Position numbers and translations under genes: made by a program. This document shows positions 34,701-42,394 of a stretch of 64,000 nt of DNA, piece by piece (position 1 is the stretch's first letter; each line of letters begins with the position of its first letter). The notes beneath the pieces are model-generated. The model was not told the DNA's origin and searched no databases. It saw only the letters and a program-made list of their open reading frames with translations. The stretch is from CAZIJH01 sp964539655 (GTDB lineage Archaea; Aenigmatarchaeota; Aenigmatarchaeia; CG10238-14; SCSR01): the NCBI GenBank assembly GCA_964539655.1, contig CAZIJH010000001.1, positions 1-64,000 on the forward strand, written 5' to 3'.

Positions 34701-35024
34701 GTGGATGTCGCCAATCTGTACAATTCGTCAAAGTTTTTCGCGACTCAGGGTTGGTCGAATGTTACGAAAATAGTCAACACAACCGCAGGCAGCACGATTC
34801 GTTGGCAAGTTTATGCAAACAACACTGACAGCGTTTGGAATACGACCGGCACAATGTCGTTTGTGATTCCGGGAGGAGCTTGCTCTGCGCCAGGATCGGG
34901 GAGTTGGAGCATTTCGTCTAATTGCACTTCTACAATAAATACGATCGTCAGGGGGGTTGTGCAAATTATTAACAACGCGCGATTCGAAATTACCAGTGGT
35001 TCAAGACTTGATATAAAACCTTAA
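31731..35024 (+). CDS. Large exported protein with DNRLRE-like and LamG domains
   Basis: 1,097 residues. A basic N-terminus and one membrane helix (about 28-48) anchor it, with the rest outside. A carboxypeptidase-like or beta-sandwich region (50-430) is followed by a DNRLRE-like module (about 430-615, with LLTWDITSIPSGAAISNANLSLW in part). Then come Ser/Thr/Asn-rich repeats containing WVNKTG and WNTT, and a LamG/concanavalin-like lectin domain (about 790-1000, LWHLNDGSGNAADWSNNG). The only start near the membrane helix is TTG 31731 or another TTG downstream, so the exact N-terminus is uncertain. Likely surface adhesin or polysaccharide-binding protein. Confidence 0.8.
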   Translation: MTERFYCTIPKINIRLLWLRIKNLFDKKFILVVLLAIVAASFIFYLLMPTEQSITISSDKSSYVIKPSGLLNSVVTVKSAVSDTLTIIPVYDKLEVASVSVFEDGMWKNLSLSNSINMDLWSQVTLDVGRMEKLYTEPVRFEAGEEKQFKITFTVPSVEANGEFHVVVFSEKGKVGELDPAWKSIEPKLIERGKNYEIKNNFDGTYTWTSGTDWVSNGTGYAPYVFQDRYSSDGYYQVQVGLVGAKLYDDYIQIFKPDLSVVEVQNEQWILQHFDAGIGKGQWRDAALSNLRWSVTKTDKYVEIKKTWDTSYASVTGVLEVVYRFEEKLKHTVRWRNTTAEWMEPRFEQKWTGINADTKHVSKDVGDSVRTGTGKDAVFVMNRLDGTMAVMEDQMSAIDFLNYSSVEVSAGGKKASFIFSGFDLSKPIEIDPTTTTLQPTTKDDFPYKNEPNTNHGTSTAVFVYTYSNPSRSLLTWDITSIPSGAAISNANLSLWSYSVIGTPTGRTYWMYENTRKDWVEAESTWNVYKTGSSWTAAGGDYSETNGASKVMPACCQWVNWTVTALIQSYRSSGYSTADFLLRDSSEDSSTIGTYFYSNNYATDTTKRPKLEITYTIPPTWQKQGTNDTDNLVAVGKGINLTAQGYDATALDWAVLSTNETGEWVNKTGSYSSPMNMNDAAATWTWSNFTWINSSVTVGSIVGWRIYYNNTVYDWNTTDIMSFTIVPGFNWQRNSTNSTTGNTTLFSVNWTSGVPVNNTGGFIFSFDNGTGTFVNDSYSYFGELPQNSSEWYGSKGLWHLNDGSGNAADWSNNGKTGTITGATWVTNGSCRFGSCLYFDGNDHINVATYNIAPTNTYTMSAWIRTSTTGKYVFGQGDDTGSTNEMGIGVDINSNHARALMDRYAGNWFYGEGTTTVTDNKWHMVTLVYDNSNYRLYVDGSQEATGTFTEAGSATSGNQFFAIGSWSRNDAAIGQFIGYIDDVAVWNRALSAVDVANLYNSSKFFATQGWSNVTKIVNTTAGSTIRWQVYANNTDSVWNTTGTMSFVIPGGACSAPGSGSWSISSNCTSTINTIVRGVVQIINNARFEITSGSRLDIKP

Positions 35025-35044
35025 AAGAAAAAAATTATTTTCAA

Positions 35045-38000
35045 TCAACACACTGCCAATTGGGATGTCGGCCCCTTGATTATGATGCACGAGTTGTTGA
35101 AATAGATTATCGCGTTGTTCGCTGGGCCGTAATGGGATGCGTTGACGTATGTTTGGTTCCTGTTGTTGAAATTGATGTCTCCTCCCCAGAGGGATGCTCC
35201 GCCTGCGACCTGAAGAAGTCCGGCCACATTGAAATTTCCTGACATCTTCGTCGTGTTCCTTCCGTCACGATGCAGTACGGTTTCGTTGAAATGGATCGCT
35301 CCGACCGCGTCGCGCATAGTTATGTTTCCGCTAACAACTGTCAGATTTCCGCTGGTCACGTTAATGTTTCCTATCACGTTTAATCTGTCTTTGGGATTCA
35401 CAGTGTTGATTCCGACAAGCCCTGTGCCGTCGCTGTTGTCAGCGATTGTCATCGCAGTTGTGTAAGTGCCCGTGCCACCGTTACGTGTTATGAAATCAAG
35501 GCCTCCTCCGTTGTTCGAAGTCTGCCAGACGTATGCTTTAATCTTTGCTAGAGGATTTGTTTCGCCCGTGTATCCTTGGCTGAATGACATTCCTACCGAG
35601 CTCGCCTGGCTGCCTGTGTCGGAATTGTGCAGCTTCAAAACTTCCGTAAAGAGTCCAGCGCTGCTGTTTGCAACTTGTAATGTTGCCGTTGGTGTCGTGT
35701 CACCGAGTCCGATATTCCCGGTGTCTCTGCCAATTGTCAGTGCCGCTCTCTGAGTGTATGTCGGCCCGTTGTTTTCTATCGCGACGATTGTGAAAGTATT
35801 CGACGTAGCTGCCGCAGTCCATTGCCTGCTTCCAATAGTCGGCGACCCTACTCCTCCCGCATGCACCATTGCGAAACCTGCCCCGCCAATTCCGTTTTCT
35901 GAAAATTCGACTGCTTCGCTGTCACCGTCTCCGGCATTTGCAAGTGTGCTGACGCTAAAGAATCCTCCCTGCCCGCCGGGATGCGTCACTATGAATTTCT
36001 GTCCGAGCATCCCGTTGACTACGTTGGGACCTCCGACTGTGAGGTTTTCCATGTATCCCGCGCCGGACACATTCAGCTTTGTTGAATTGAGCCAGCCTAC
36101 GCCTTTCACATAATAGCCGTTGGCGTCGATATTGCCTCCCATTGTCAGCGTGCCTGCAGGAGTGTTCGGATACAAGTACACCCCATAAAGGCTGCTGGCA
36201 TGAACATCTCCCCATCTTTTCGCTGTTGTCCCTAAGCTTACCCCCGTATCAGTGCTCGGCGTTATATTTTCGTATGTCGTGATTCCTGCCGAACCCTGTG
36301 CCGCCATTGCTTGGAATCTCAATCTCAGAATTCCTGCTGTTCCGGCGGCGTCTGGTGTTGAAAAATCGATTAATCCATTTCCTGACGCATCGTCTCCTGA
36401 TCTTATGGTAATTCCTGTTTCGTCGTCTGCTCCGGACTTCATTTCAAGTGAGTTGCTGTTGACCCTGTTCAAAATATAAAGTCTGTTCTCTCCGGAATAA
36501 ATTCTGTCAACATTGTTGATATTGTGAGTATTGATATCTATATCTCCGGCAATCTCCAATGCAGTCCCGGTACTTGACGGATCGAGATAATATGCGGAGT
36601 TGTCCGAGTCGTAATACATCGTCGCATTCACCGAACCGCCCAACGGATTGGAAAGATCGCTGGAAGTTATCGCGCCGTCCGCAATTTTCGTGCTCGTCAC
36701 AGCCGAATTCGCAAGCTGTGTAGTTCCAACGCAGGCAGTACATGACAGGTTAACGTTTGTTGTGATGTTCCCGTAAATTATTCCAGTCACGTTAAGATCG
36801 CCAACAATGTCCAAAGTTTTTTGCGGAGTAGTAGTGTTGATGCCTACTTTACCGGAACCTCTCAAAGTCACGACTGTCGTTTGTCCGGTGGTGCTGCCGT
36901 CGGAAACCTTGAAGGTCATAGTATTGGCTGACTGAGTGCCCGAAAAGTAATTTTCTATGCTGTGCCTGTATTGGCTGTCGTCATAAGTGAACATTATTCC
37001 TGTGTTGGAATCTCCTAAATTTCCAATATGCAGTTTTTGAAGCGAGCTAGTTGTTGCAATACTAATATTTCCAGCAACAGCAAGATTGTCATCCGTCTTC
37101 AGAAAATTTGCAGCTGACCGGTAAAGATTTGTATCAGGCGCGGTACCACCACCAGGTCCCCACAACATCTTACCATTCGCGTACAGAGTAAACCTGTGTT
37201 CGGTGTCTCCAGTCACGTCTCCAGCGACTATGGTCGAATCTTCTGTCGACTTGATAACTGTAATCGGCTCATAGCTGTTTATTCCAGCCGAGCCTTGGGC
37301 CGCATTGGAATTGAACTGAAATCTTAACGTGGCTGCACCGGCCGCATTCCCTGTCTGAACTCCTATGTAACCAGCAGTTCCTGTGTGTGTAAGATACATT
37401 TCTCCGCCACTTACAGATGCTACTGATTTCTGATGAGCAAGTACGATATCTCCAGCCGTTGCCATGCTAGTCGAACCAGCAGGATCTACATAATAAGCAG
37501 AATTGTCAGAATCGTACAGCATTGTAGCATTTACGCTTCCTCCGATCGGGTTCGCCAATTTTGTTGATGTCACCGCGCTGCTCGCAATCTTGCTCGACGT
37601 AACCGCGCTGTTGATCAGTTCGTCAGTTCCAACGCACGAAGTGCAAGTCAGTCCTGTCGCGTTCCCCGAAATTGCTCCCGATACCGTTCCGTATATCGTT
37701 CCTGTCGCGTTGATGTCGCCGACTATGTTCAATGTGTTCTGTGGTGTAGTAGTGTTGATGCCAACTTTGCCAGTGTTAAAAACAAAAGGATTTCCATATA
37801 AATAAAGTGGTTTATAAGCACCCGCGGTTCTGTTAACAGATTCTAAATATCCAATGTCTGTCTGATAACCTATTTCTAATCCACTTCCACTTGAGGGGGC
37901 ACTGGAAATACCAGTTACCCTAATAGAACCAGATGATTCAAGTTTCATGGCGGGATTCGTCGTCCCGATGCCGACATTACCCGCCATTATCAGAGACGTT

Positions 38001-38368
38001 GCTCCTGCCGGATCCAAATAATAATTGGAATTGTCAGAGTCGTAGAACATAGTTGCATTCAAACTTCCGCCCAGCGGATTCGCAAGCTTGCTCGACGTCA
38101 CCACTCCGGCCGCAATTTTCGCCCCGGTTACGGCCAGACTTTGTATGTCCGCCGTCGGTATCCCCTGCGTGGCTCCGTTGAAAATCCCTCCGGTGTAATT
38201 CAGATAGCTCGCATTTGTAAGATTTTTCGACATCATGTCAAGGTTCTGATCGATAGGTGCGATTTGAGACAATGGATGAGATTGTGTCTGCGCGAATACG
38301 CTTGGTGAAATCAACAGCAAAGAAAAAATAAAAATTATTTTGAATGTAGTTTCCTTCCCGGCTCTCAT
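35045..38368 (-). CDS. Secreted tail-fibre-like repeat protein
   Basis: 1,107 residues. Signal peptide at 1-26 (LLLISPSVFA, cleavage before QTQ). The rest is built of repeating modules: three copies of a 'GGS-NATM-YDSDNS-YY-DP' unit, and several 'VGINTTTPQ-TL-IVGD-N-TG-IYG' units. These resemble the shaft repeats and pre-chaperone regions of phage tail fibres, including a SLGTTAKRWGDVHASSLYG segment that normally precedes an S74 chaperone domain. No S74 catalytic domain follows, and the protein ends with CIIIKGPTSQLAVC. Encoded 4 bases inside the small DNA-binding gene upstream. Probably an extracellular fibre or adhesin. Confidence 0.8.
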   Translation of the reverse strand: MRAGKETTFKIIFIFSLLLISPSVFAQTQSHPLSQIAPIDQNLDMMSKNLTNASYLNYTGGIFNGATQGIPTADIQSLAVTGAKIAAGVVTSSKLANPLGGSLNATMFYDSDNSNYYLDPAGATSLIMAGNVGIGTTNPAMKLESSGSIRVTGISSAPSSGSGLEIGYQTDIGYLESVNRTAGAYKPLYLYGNPFVFNTGKVGINTTTPQNTLNIVGDINATGTIYGTVSGAISGNATGLTCTSCVGTDELINSAVTSSKIASSAVTSTKLANPIGGSVNATMLYDSDNSAYYVDPAGSTSMATAGDIVLAHQKSVASVSGGEMYLTHTGTAGYIGVQTGNAAGAATLRFQFNSNAAQGSAGINSYEPITVIKSTEDSTIVAGDVTGDTEHRFTLYANGKMLWGPGGGTAPDTNLYRSAANFLKTDDNLAVAGNISIATTSSLQKLHIGNLGDSNTGIMFTYDDSQYRHSIENYFSGTQSANTMTFKVSDGSTTGQTTVVTLRGSGKVGINTTTPQKTLDIVGDLNVTGIIYGNITTNVNLSCTACVGTTQLANSAVTSTKIADGAITSSDLSNPLGGSVNATMYYDSDNSAYYLDPSSTGTALEIAGDIDINTHNINNVDRIYSGENRLYILNRVNSNSLEMKSGADDETGITIRSGDDASGNGLIDFSTPDAAGTAGILRLRFQAMAAQGSAGITTYENITPSTDTGVSLGTTAKRWGDVHASSLYGVYLYPNTPAGTLTMGGNIDANGYYVKGVGWLNSTKLNVSGAGYMENLTVGGPNVVNGMLGQKFIVTHPGGQGGFFSVSTLANAGDGDSEAVEFSENGIGGAGFAMVHAGGVGSPTIGSRQWTAAATSNTFTIVAIENNGPTYTQRAALTIGRDTGNIGLGDTTPTATLQVANSSAGLFTEVLKLHNSDTGSQASSVGMSFSQGYTGETNPLAKIKAYVWQTSNNGGGLDFITRNGGTGTYTTAMTIADNSDGTGLVGINTVNPKDRLNVIGNINVTSGNLTVVSGNITMRDAVGAIHFNETVLHRDGRNTTKMSGNFNVAGLLQVAGGASLWGGDINFNNRNQTYVNASHYGPANNAIIYFNNSCIIIKGPTSQLAVC

Positions 38369-38508
38369 GACTTCACCCTGAGGAATTTTTTCACAATGTC
38401 TTCAAGCGCCGAGGATACGTCGTGAAGGTTCTCGCCGTTGTCGTTCATGTACGTCTCGACGGCTTCCCAGACTTTCGTGTCGAGAGAAACAGACCTGCCG
38501 GCCCTCAT
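38365..38508 (-). CDS. Small ribbon-helix-helix-like protein upstream of the fibre gene
   Basis: 47 residues: MRAGRSVSLDTKVWEAVETY, then a helical SSALEDIVKKFLRVKS. A strand followed by two helices is the CopG/Arc pattern. ATG 38508, stop at 38365; its ATGA overlap with the fibre gene links their translation. Direct and inverted repeats just upstream could be its operator. A similar arrangement occurs at 63674-63817. Confidence 0.65.
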   Translation of the reverse strand: MRAGRSVSLDTKVWEAVETYMNDNGENLHDVSSALEDIVKKFLRVKS

Positions 38509-38526
38509 CCCTGCCACGCACCCTTT

Positions 38527-38566
38527 AACATACCATATTAAAATACCATATCATATGTTATAAACA
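38527..38566 (-). promoter_or_regulatory. Putative operator upstream of the ribbon-helix-helix gene
   Basis: Contains TACCATAT twice (13 bases apart), followed by an inverted repeat ATATGTT-ATA-AACATAT that includes a TATA-like core. Ribbon-helix-helix proteins typically bind such short tandem or palindromic sites and repress their own operon; binding here is inferred. Confidence 0.5.
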
Positions 38567-38645
38567 TATCTGTAAGGCTGACTATACGTCGAAAACGAGA
38601 AAGAAGCCGGAAAAGATATATAAGCCGCGAAACAGAATTCAGATT

Positions 38646-39080
38646 ATGGAAGGCGAGAAGAGCAGATTTTCCAGCAAAAACATTCTGATAATCTCTCTGT
38701 CCTTGGTCGTAGTTGTTCTCGCCGTGGTCGTCGTTTTCGTGTTACAAAGCAAAACTACAACTGTTGTGGTTGGCAGTACGTCGAGCACTAGTAATGTAAT
38801 AGGATCTCCTGACCAGCAGCCTGGCGTTGTTTTGAATCAGCAGCAAGCCGGCTCCGATACAGGAAAGCCGGTGATAAATCCCTTGACGGGTATGCAGACA
38901 GGAGTGCAATGTCCGAAAGATTCCTGCCTTGGTCAAGTGCAGGGTGCGGGAAATTGTCCAGGTTCTGAGCAAGCTTATTACGAGCAGGAATGTTACGATT
39001 ATCCCGAATCCGGCACTTCGCTCGCTGATTGCGACAAGAAGAGAACCGTGTATTACAAAATCTGCGGCGTCGTCCAGTAA
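38646..39080 (+). CDS. Exported Cys-rich hypothetical protein
   Basis: 144 residues. One membrane helix at about 12-34 (ILIISLSLVVVVLAVVVVFVL) acts as signal anchor, then a Ser/Gln-rich linker and a C-terminal domain with seven cysteines (CPKDSCLGQ, NCPGSEQ, ECYDYPE, DCDKKR, KICGVV), probably disulfide-bonded. Unknown family. TATA-like GATATATAAG about 20 bases upstream. Confidence 0.65.
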   Translation: MEGEKSRFSSKNILIISLSLVVVVLAVVVVFVLQSKTTTVVVGSTSSTSNVIGSPDQQPGVVLNQQQAGSDTGKPVINPLTGMQTGVQCPKDSCLGQVQGAGNCPGSEQAYYEQECYDYPESGTSLADCDKKRTVYYKICGVVQ

Positions 39081-39133
39081 AATTTATTTTTTTAAAAAAA
39101 GTTTTTTTTGTCTAATTCTAACTTGAAAATAAT

Positions 39134-39733
39134 TTATCCGAGCTTGCACGAAGTCATTTCGGAAAGCTGGTTAACGGATCTAACCCCGACGTATCCTTTC
39201 CCGTCGTACGAAATTGTCGGCACTTGCGTTATTCCCAGATTCGCGCAATTGGAAGCCTGCTCGCCGTCACATGACACGAAGATTTTAGGAGAATAAATTC
39301 CGAGCAGATTGAGCTGCATCAAAGTCGCCGTCCCTCCCTGGCTTTTCTCGTCCGTTACGCCGAATATTTTGAGTCCTTTCGAATCAAGGCAGTCGACAAA
39401 ATTTTTGTAGTTTTCAATTTGAGTCACGGAGTCCTCGACAAAGATCATGTTCTGCGTAAGATATTTTCCGTCCTTCGTAACCCAGATTTCCGCGTAGCTC
39501 GGACCAGACTGGCTGTTCAGCTTTATCACGGCCTTGTAAAGTCCGCTGTCGTCCGATAATGTTATCACTTCCGCGACCGATCCGGGATTCGCAAGCTCGT
39601 AAAGTTTCTTGACGCTGTCTTTCACGTCAGCAGAATTCGGCATCAAAAATTTCGTATACAATATCGCGCCAGCGATCACGATTGCAACAATAAAAATTGA
39701 AATGATTTGCTTCTTTCCGAACTTCCAAACCAT
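39134..39733 (-). CDS. Membrane-anchored thioredoxin-fold protein lacking CxxC
   Basis: 199 residues. N-terminal membrane helix (about 8-30), then an exported domain. The C-terminal half has a thioredoxin-like pattern, with KIFVSCDGEQASNCANLGITQVPTISYDG (in pieces) containing the cis-proline-type VPT, but the usual N-terminal CxxC is absent. Three to four scattered cysteines (DCLD, SCDGEQ, NCAN, SCKLG) could form structural disulfides. DsbA/VKOR-associated family likely; catalytic role doubtful. Confidence 0.65.
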   Translation of the reverse strand: MVWKFGKKQIISIFIVAIVIAGAILYTKFLMPNSADVKDSVKKLYELANPGSVAEVITLSDDSGLYKAVIKLNSQSGPSYAEIWVTKDGKYLTQNMIFVEDSVTQIENYKNFVDCLDSKGLKIFGVTDEKSQGGTATLMQLNLLGIYSPKIFVSCDGEQASNCANLGITQVPTISYDGKGYVGVRSVNQLSEMTSCKLG

Positions 39734-39762
39734 ATAAACAAATTGTCTCCCATATATAAATA

Positions 39763-41052
39763 ATGGAACGACGTTTTGTTGGAATAATTTTGTTTTTATT
39801 GTCGGTTTTTATTTTTTCTAATTACGTTTTCGCATCTATAACATACCAGTCCGGATCGACATGCACCGGAGGAAATGTGTGCCTGCTTTCCGCGCTGAGC
39901 AATACGAACTCCCATGCCGGGGCATGCGGCAATTACACCAGTTACGTCATCTGCTCCGACGAGGTCACGTCTGCGAACATCAGGAACAGCATTTGCAGCG
40001 CGGGAGAGAACGGCGTACTTTCGCTTTATCAGTTGAACAATACGCATGTTGGGACTTACAGGACGTACGACTACAACCTATGCGTGAGCCCGTCTAACTA
40101 CGACTGCGTTGTCAAGGCGTCGTCGTGCAGCGCCGGTCAGACATGCATGGCTTCTGCGTACAGCTCGACAAACACCCACATAGGCGACTGCGATTATTAT
40201 TCCAACAAAATATGCTGCGGAGTTGATTCGACGGCCCCGACAATCTCAAGCCCGTCGTTGACCCCGACAAAATTGCTGCCCGGAGAGACCGTAACTTTTA
40301 CGGTGACTGTAACGGATGATTTCACTGTTGACACAGTTCTTTCGCAGGTCACGTATCCGAACGGTACCAGCCGCAATTTCACGATGCAATCTGCCGGCGG
40401 CAATTCGTATTCCCTGACTTTTATCGACACTGAATGGAACGGCGTTCACACATGGAGCAAAGTTTACGCGAACGATTCCGTGAACAATGTCGCGACGAGC
40501 TTTCCCGGACTGCAGTTCAGGGTGCTCGGCGTTACGTACGTGATTAACGGCAAGGCGTTCGACTCGCTCACGGGGGCTACGATACAGAGCGGGAACGTGA
40601 CCGCGATCGTGAAGGAAACTGGTGACGGAGTAAATGCGACATTTTCAAATGGTACGTATAGCGTGAATTTGCGTACAAGTCTTTTGACAAATGAAACTTC
40701 TTTCAACGTAGGCATCATTGTCAGCGGTGGAGGCAAGAGCGGATACAGCGAGGTTTATTTCGGAGGGGGATCTCTCACATCATTAACTCAATCGTGCGCG
40801 ACCAAGCTGTGGCACTTCAACGGGACCGCAATCGATCCTATGACGGGCGCGCAGATAATTGTGGGCAATGTCGGGGTTAACGTGAAGAATTCCGTGGGAA
40901 ATATTTTCAGCAATTCCACGACATTCAGCAACGGGGTGTGGGACATATATCTCATGCCGTGTCTGGTTCCCGGATACGTTTCTACTTTTGAATTTGTCGT
41001 TTCGAATAACACGAGAGTGGGATATTTCTCGGTACGCCAGGTAGCTAAATGA
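39763..41052 (+). CDS. Secreted protein with Cys-rich and Ig-like domains
   Basis: 429 residues. Signal peptide 1-25 (LSVFIFSNYVFA). Residues 28-150 hold two Cys-rich repeats (STCTGGNVCLLSALSNTNSHAG and SSCSAGQTCMASAYSSTNTHIG, in pieces). Residues about 155-250 form an Ig-like domain (DSTAPTISSPSLTPTKLLPG), and the rest are beta-sandwich repeats (VINGKAFDSLTGATIQSGN and LWHFNGTAIDPMTGAQII). Many N-x-T/S sequons. Likely a glycosylated surface protein. Confidence 0.75.
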   Translation: MERRFVGIILFLLSVFIFSNYVFASITYQSGSTCTGGNVCLLSALSNTNSHAGACGNYTSYVICSDEVTSANIRNSICSAGENGVLSLYQLNNTHVGTYRTYDYNLCVSPSNYDCVVKASSCSAGQTCMASAYSSTNTHIGDCDYYSNKICCGVDSTAPTISSPSLTPTKLLPGETVTFTVTVTDDFTVDTVLSQVTYPNGTSRNFTMQSAGGNSYSLTFIDTEWNGVHTWSKVYANDSVNNVATSFPGLQFRVLGVTYVINGKAFDSLTGATIQSGNVTAIVKETGDGVNATFSNGTYSVNLRTSLLTNETSFNVGIIVSGGGKSGYSEVYFGGGSLTSLTQSCATKLWHFNGTAIDPMTGAQIIVGNVGVNVKNSVGNIFSNSTTFSNGVWDIYLMPCLVPGYVSTFEFVVSNNTRVGYFSVRQVAK

Positions 41053-41074
41053 AAAATAATTTTGCTATCTGTAA

Positions 41075-41174
41075 CGTCGGCTGTGGGACTTTCGCTTTCG
41101 CGAAGTATCGAACCCACGTGGGCTTTCGCCCGCTTGGTTGACATCCAAGTGCATTACCACTCTGCCAAGCCGAC
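41075..41174 (-). tRNA. Type II tRNA, anticodon GUC, with T-loop intron (copy A)
   Basis: Acceptor GTCGGCT/AGCCGAC (7 bp), 3-bp D stem GCA/TGC with TGGTA loop, anticodon stem CTTGG/CCAAG with loop ATGTCAA (U33, GUC 34-36), long variable arm GGGC-GAAA-GCCC, T stem GTGGG/CCCAC, G73. The T loop is split by 41089-41106; removing these 18 nt gives TTCGATT. Long variable arm, short D stem and G73 are serine tRNA identity features in archaea, but GUC reads Asp codons. All stems are intact, so it looks functional rather than decayed. Confidence 0.85.
41089..41106 (-). other. 18-nt bulge-helix-bulge intron at T-loop position 59/60 (copy A)
   Basis: Exon helix is the T stem GTGGG/CCCAC, core 4 bp TTCG/CGAA, bulges ATA and AGT, intron hairpin CTT...AAG. 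Cuts AT^A and AG^T restore TTCGATT. Confidence 0.85.
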
Positions 41175-41264
41175 TTCGTCGATAGCGGATAAGAATTAGT
41201 TTTTCAATAACAACCGATTTTGGGTGGAGTAGATTTCCTATAGTCCAGTATACATATCTTTAAA
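41175..41264 (-). promoter_or_regulatory. Conserved promoter and leader of tRNA copy A
   Basis: On the minus strand a TATA-like TTTAAAGATATG (41253-41264) precedes ATACTGGACTATAGG and GGAAATCTACTC, then ATCCGCTATCGACGAA up to the tRNA. The same sequence is in front of copies B and C. GCTATC here can pair with GATAGC just past the tRNA 3' end. Confidence 0.75.
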
Positions 41265-41289
41265 TAGAAAATAATAGAATTGAAATTTA

Positions 41290-41334
41290 CTTGGTTGACA
41301 TCATGGGTGCGTCTACCACTCTGTCGACACCCAC
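41290..41334 (-). repeat. Partial upstream copy of tRNA A (D and anticodon arms)
   Basis: On the minus strand CAGAGTGGTA (D loop) and ATGTCAACCAAG (anticodon loop and 3' stem) are identical to copy A, but acceptor and T arms are missing and flanking GGGTG/CACCC pair instead. It lies upstream of the copy A promoter. Confidence 0.7.
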
Positions 41335-41427
41335 TTACTTTTTCTTTAAGAAATTTGATTAATCTTAAAATAAGAAATCATTGTGTACAACTTAAATATG
41401 CAGACATTTTATTAAAAGTTGAGAGAG

Positions 41428-42390
41428 ATGGAACTGTCAGTCTGGGCCGAAAAATACAGGCCGTCGAATTTGTCGGAAGTTATCAACCAGAGGCACGTAG
41501 TCGAAAGGCTCCAGGCTTTTGTGAAAGAAAAAAATATTCCTCATCTTCTTTTCACCGGACCCGCAGGAACAGGAAAGACTACAGTTGGTCTTGCAATCGC
41601 CAGGGAACTTTATGGGGAAAATCTGAAAGGGAACGTTCTCGAACTCAACGCTTCTGACGAGAGAGGAATCGACGTAGTTAGGAAGAGAGTGAAAGATTTC
41701 GCGCGCAGCCCGCTGGGAAGCGGAAAAGTAAGTTTCAGGATAATTATTTTGGACGAAGCTGACGCTCTTACTCAGGAAGCGCAGCAGGCGTTGAGAAGGA
41801 TGATGGAAAGCTACACGAAAGATTCGAGATTCATTTTGATTTGCAACTGGTCCTCGAAAATTATCGAGCCCATACAGAGCAGGTGCGCCGTGTTCCGTTT
41901 CAGGTCTTTGGAAAGGCCGGAGATAGAAAAATTTGTGAACAGGATTGTCGAGGGGGAAAATTTGAAAATAACTCCCGACGCCGTGAATGCCGTGATAGAC
42001 ATAACCGAGGGAGACATGAGGAGGGTTGCGAATCTTCTGCAGTCCGCCGCGTCGCTGAGTGAGAAAATTACAGACAGCGTCATCTACGATGTTGCCAGCA
42101 AGGCTAAGCCGGATGACGTCAAAGAAATGCTCAACAACACGCTGAAAGGAAATTTTCTGGACGCGAGAAATAAATTGCAGGATCTTCTTTTCAAACAGGG
42201 CCTCGCGGGCAGCGACATAATTTCAGAGATACACAAGCAGATCTATTTCCTGACGGACATTGACGAGAGAGTCAAGATAGAGCTTATAGAAAAGTGCGGT
42301 GACTACGAGTTCAGGTTGAGCGAAGGCGGCAACGAACTGATACAGCTTGAGGCGCTCCTTGCGCAATTTTTGCTCGCCGGAAAAAAGTGA
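41428..42390 (+). CDS. rfcS: Replication factor C small subunit
   Basis: 320 residues from ATG 41428 (MELSVWAEKYRPSNLSEV). RFC boxes: Walker A GPAGTGKTT at about 47, Walker B IILDEAD at about 110, SRC motif in IQSRCAVFRF. No intein, although RfcS is a common intein site. Clamp loader with RfcL, 4 bases downstream. Confidence 0.96.
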   Translation: MELSVWAEKYRPSNLSEVINQRHVVERLQAFVKEKNIPHLLFTGPAGTGKTTVGLAIARELYGENLKGNVLELNASDERGIDVVRKRVKDFARSPLGSGKVSFRIIILDEADALTQEAQQALRRMMESYTKDSRFILICNWSSKIIEPIQSRCAVFRFRSLERPEIEKFVNRIVEGENLKITPDAVNAVIDITEGDMRRVANLLQSAASLSEKITDSVIYDVASKAKPDDVKEMLNNTLKGNFLDARNKLQDLLFKQGLAGSDIISEIHKQIYFLTDIDERVKIELIEKCGDYEFRLSEGGNELIQLEALLAQFLLAGKK

Positions 42391-42394
42391 AAAC

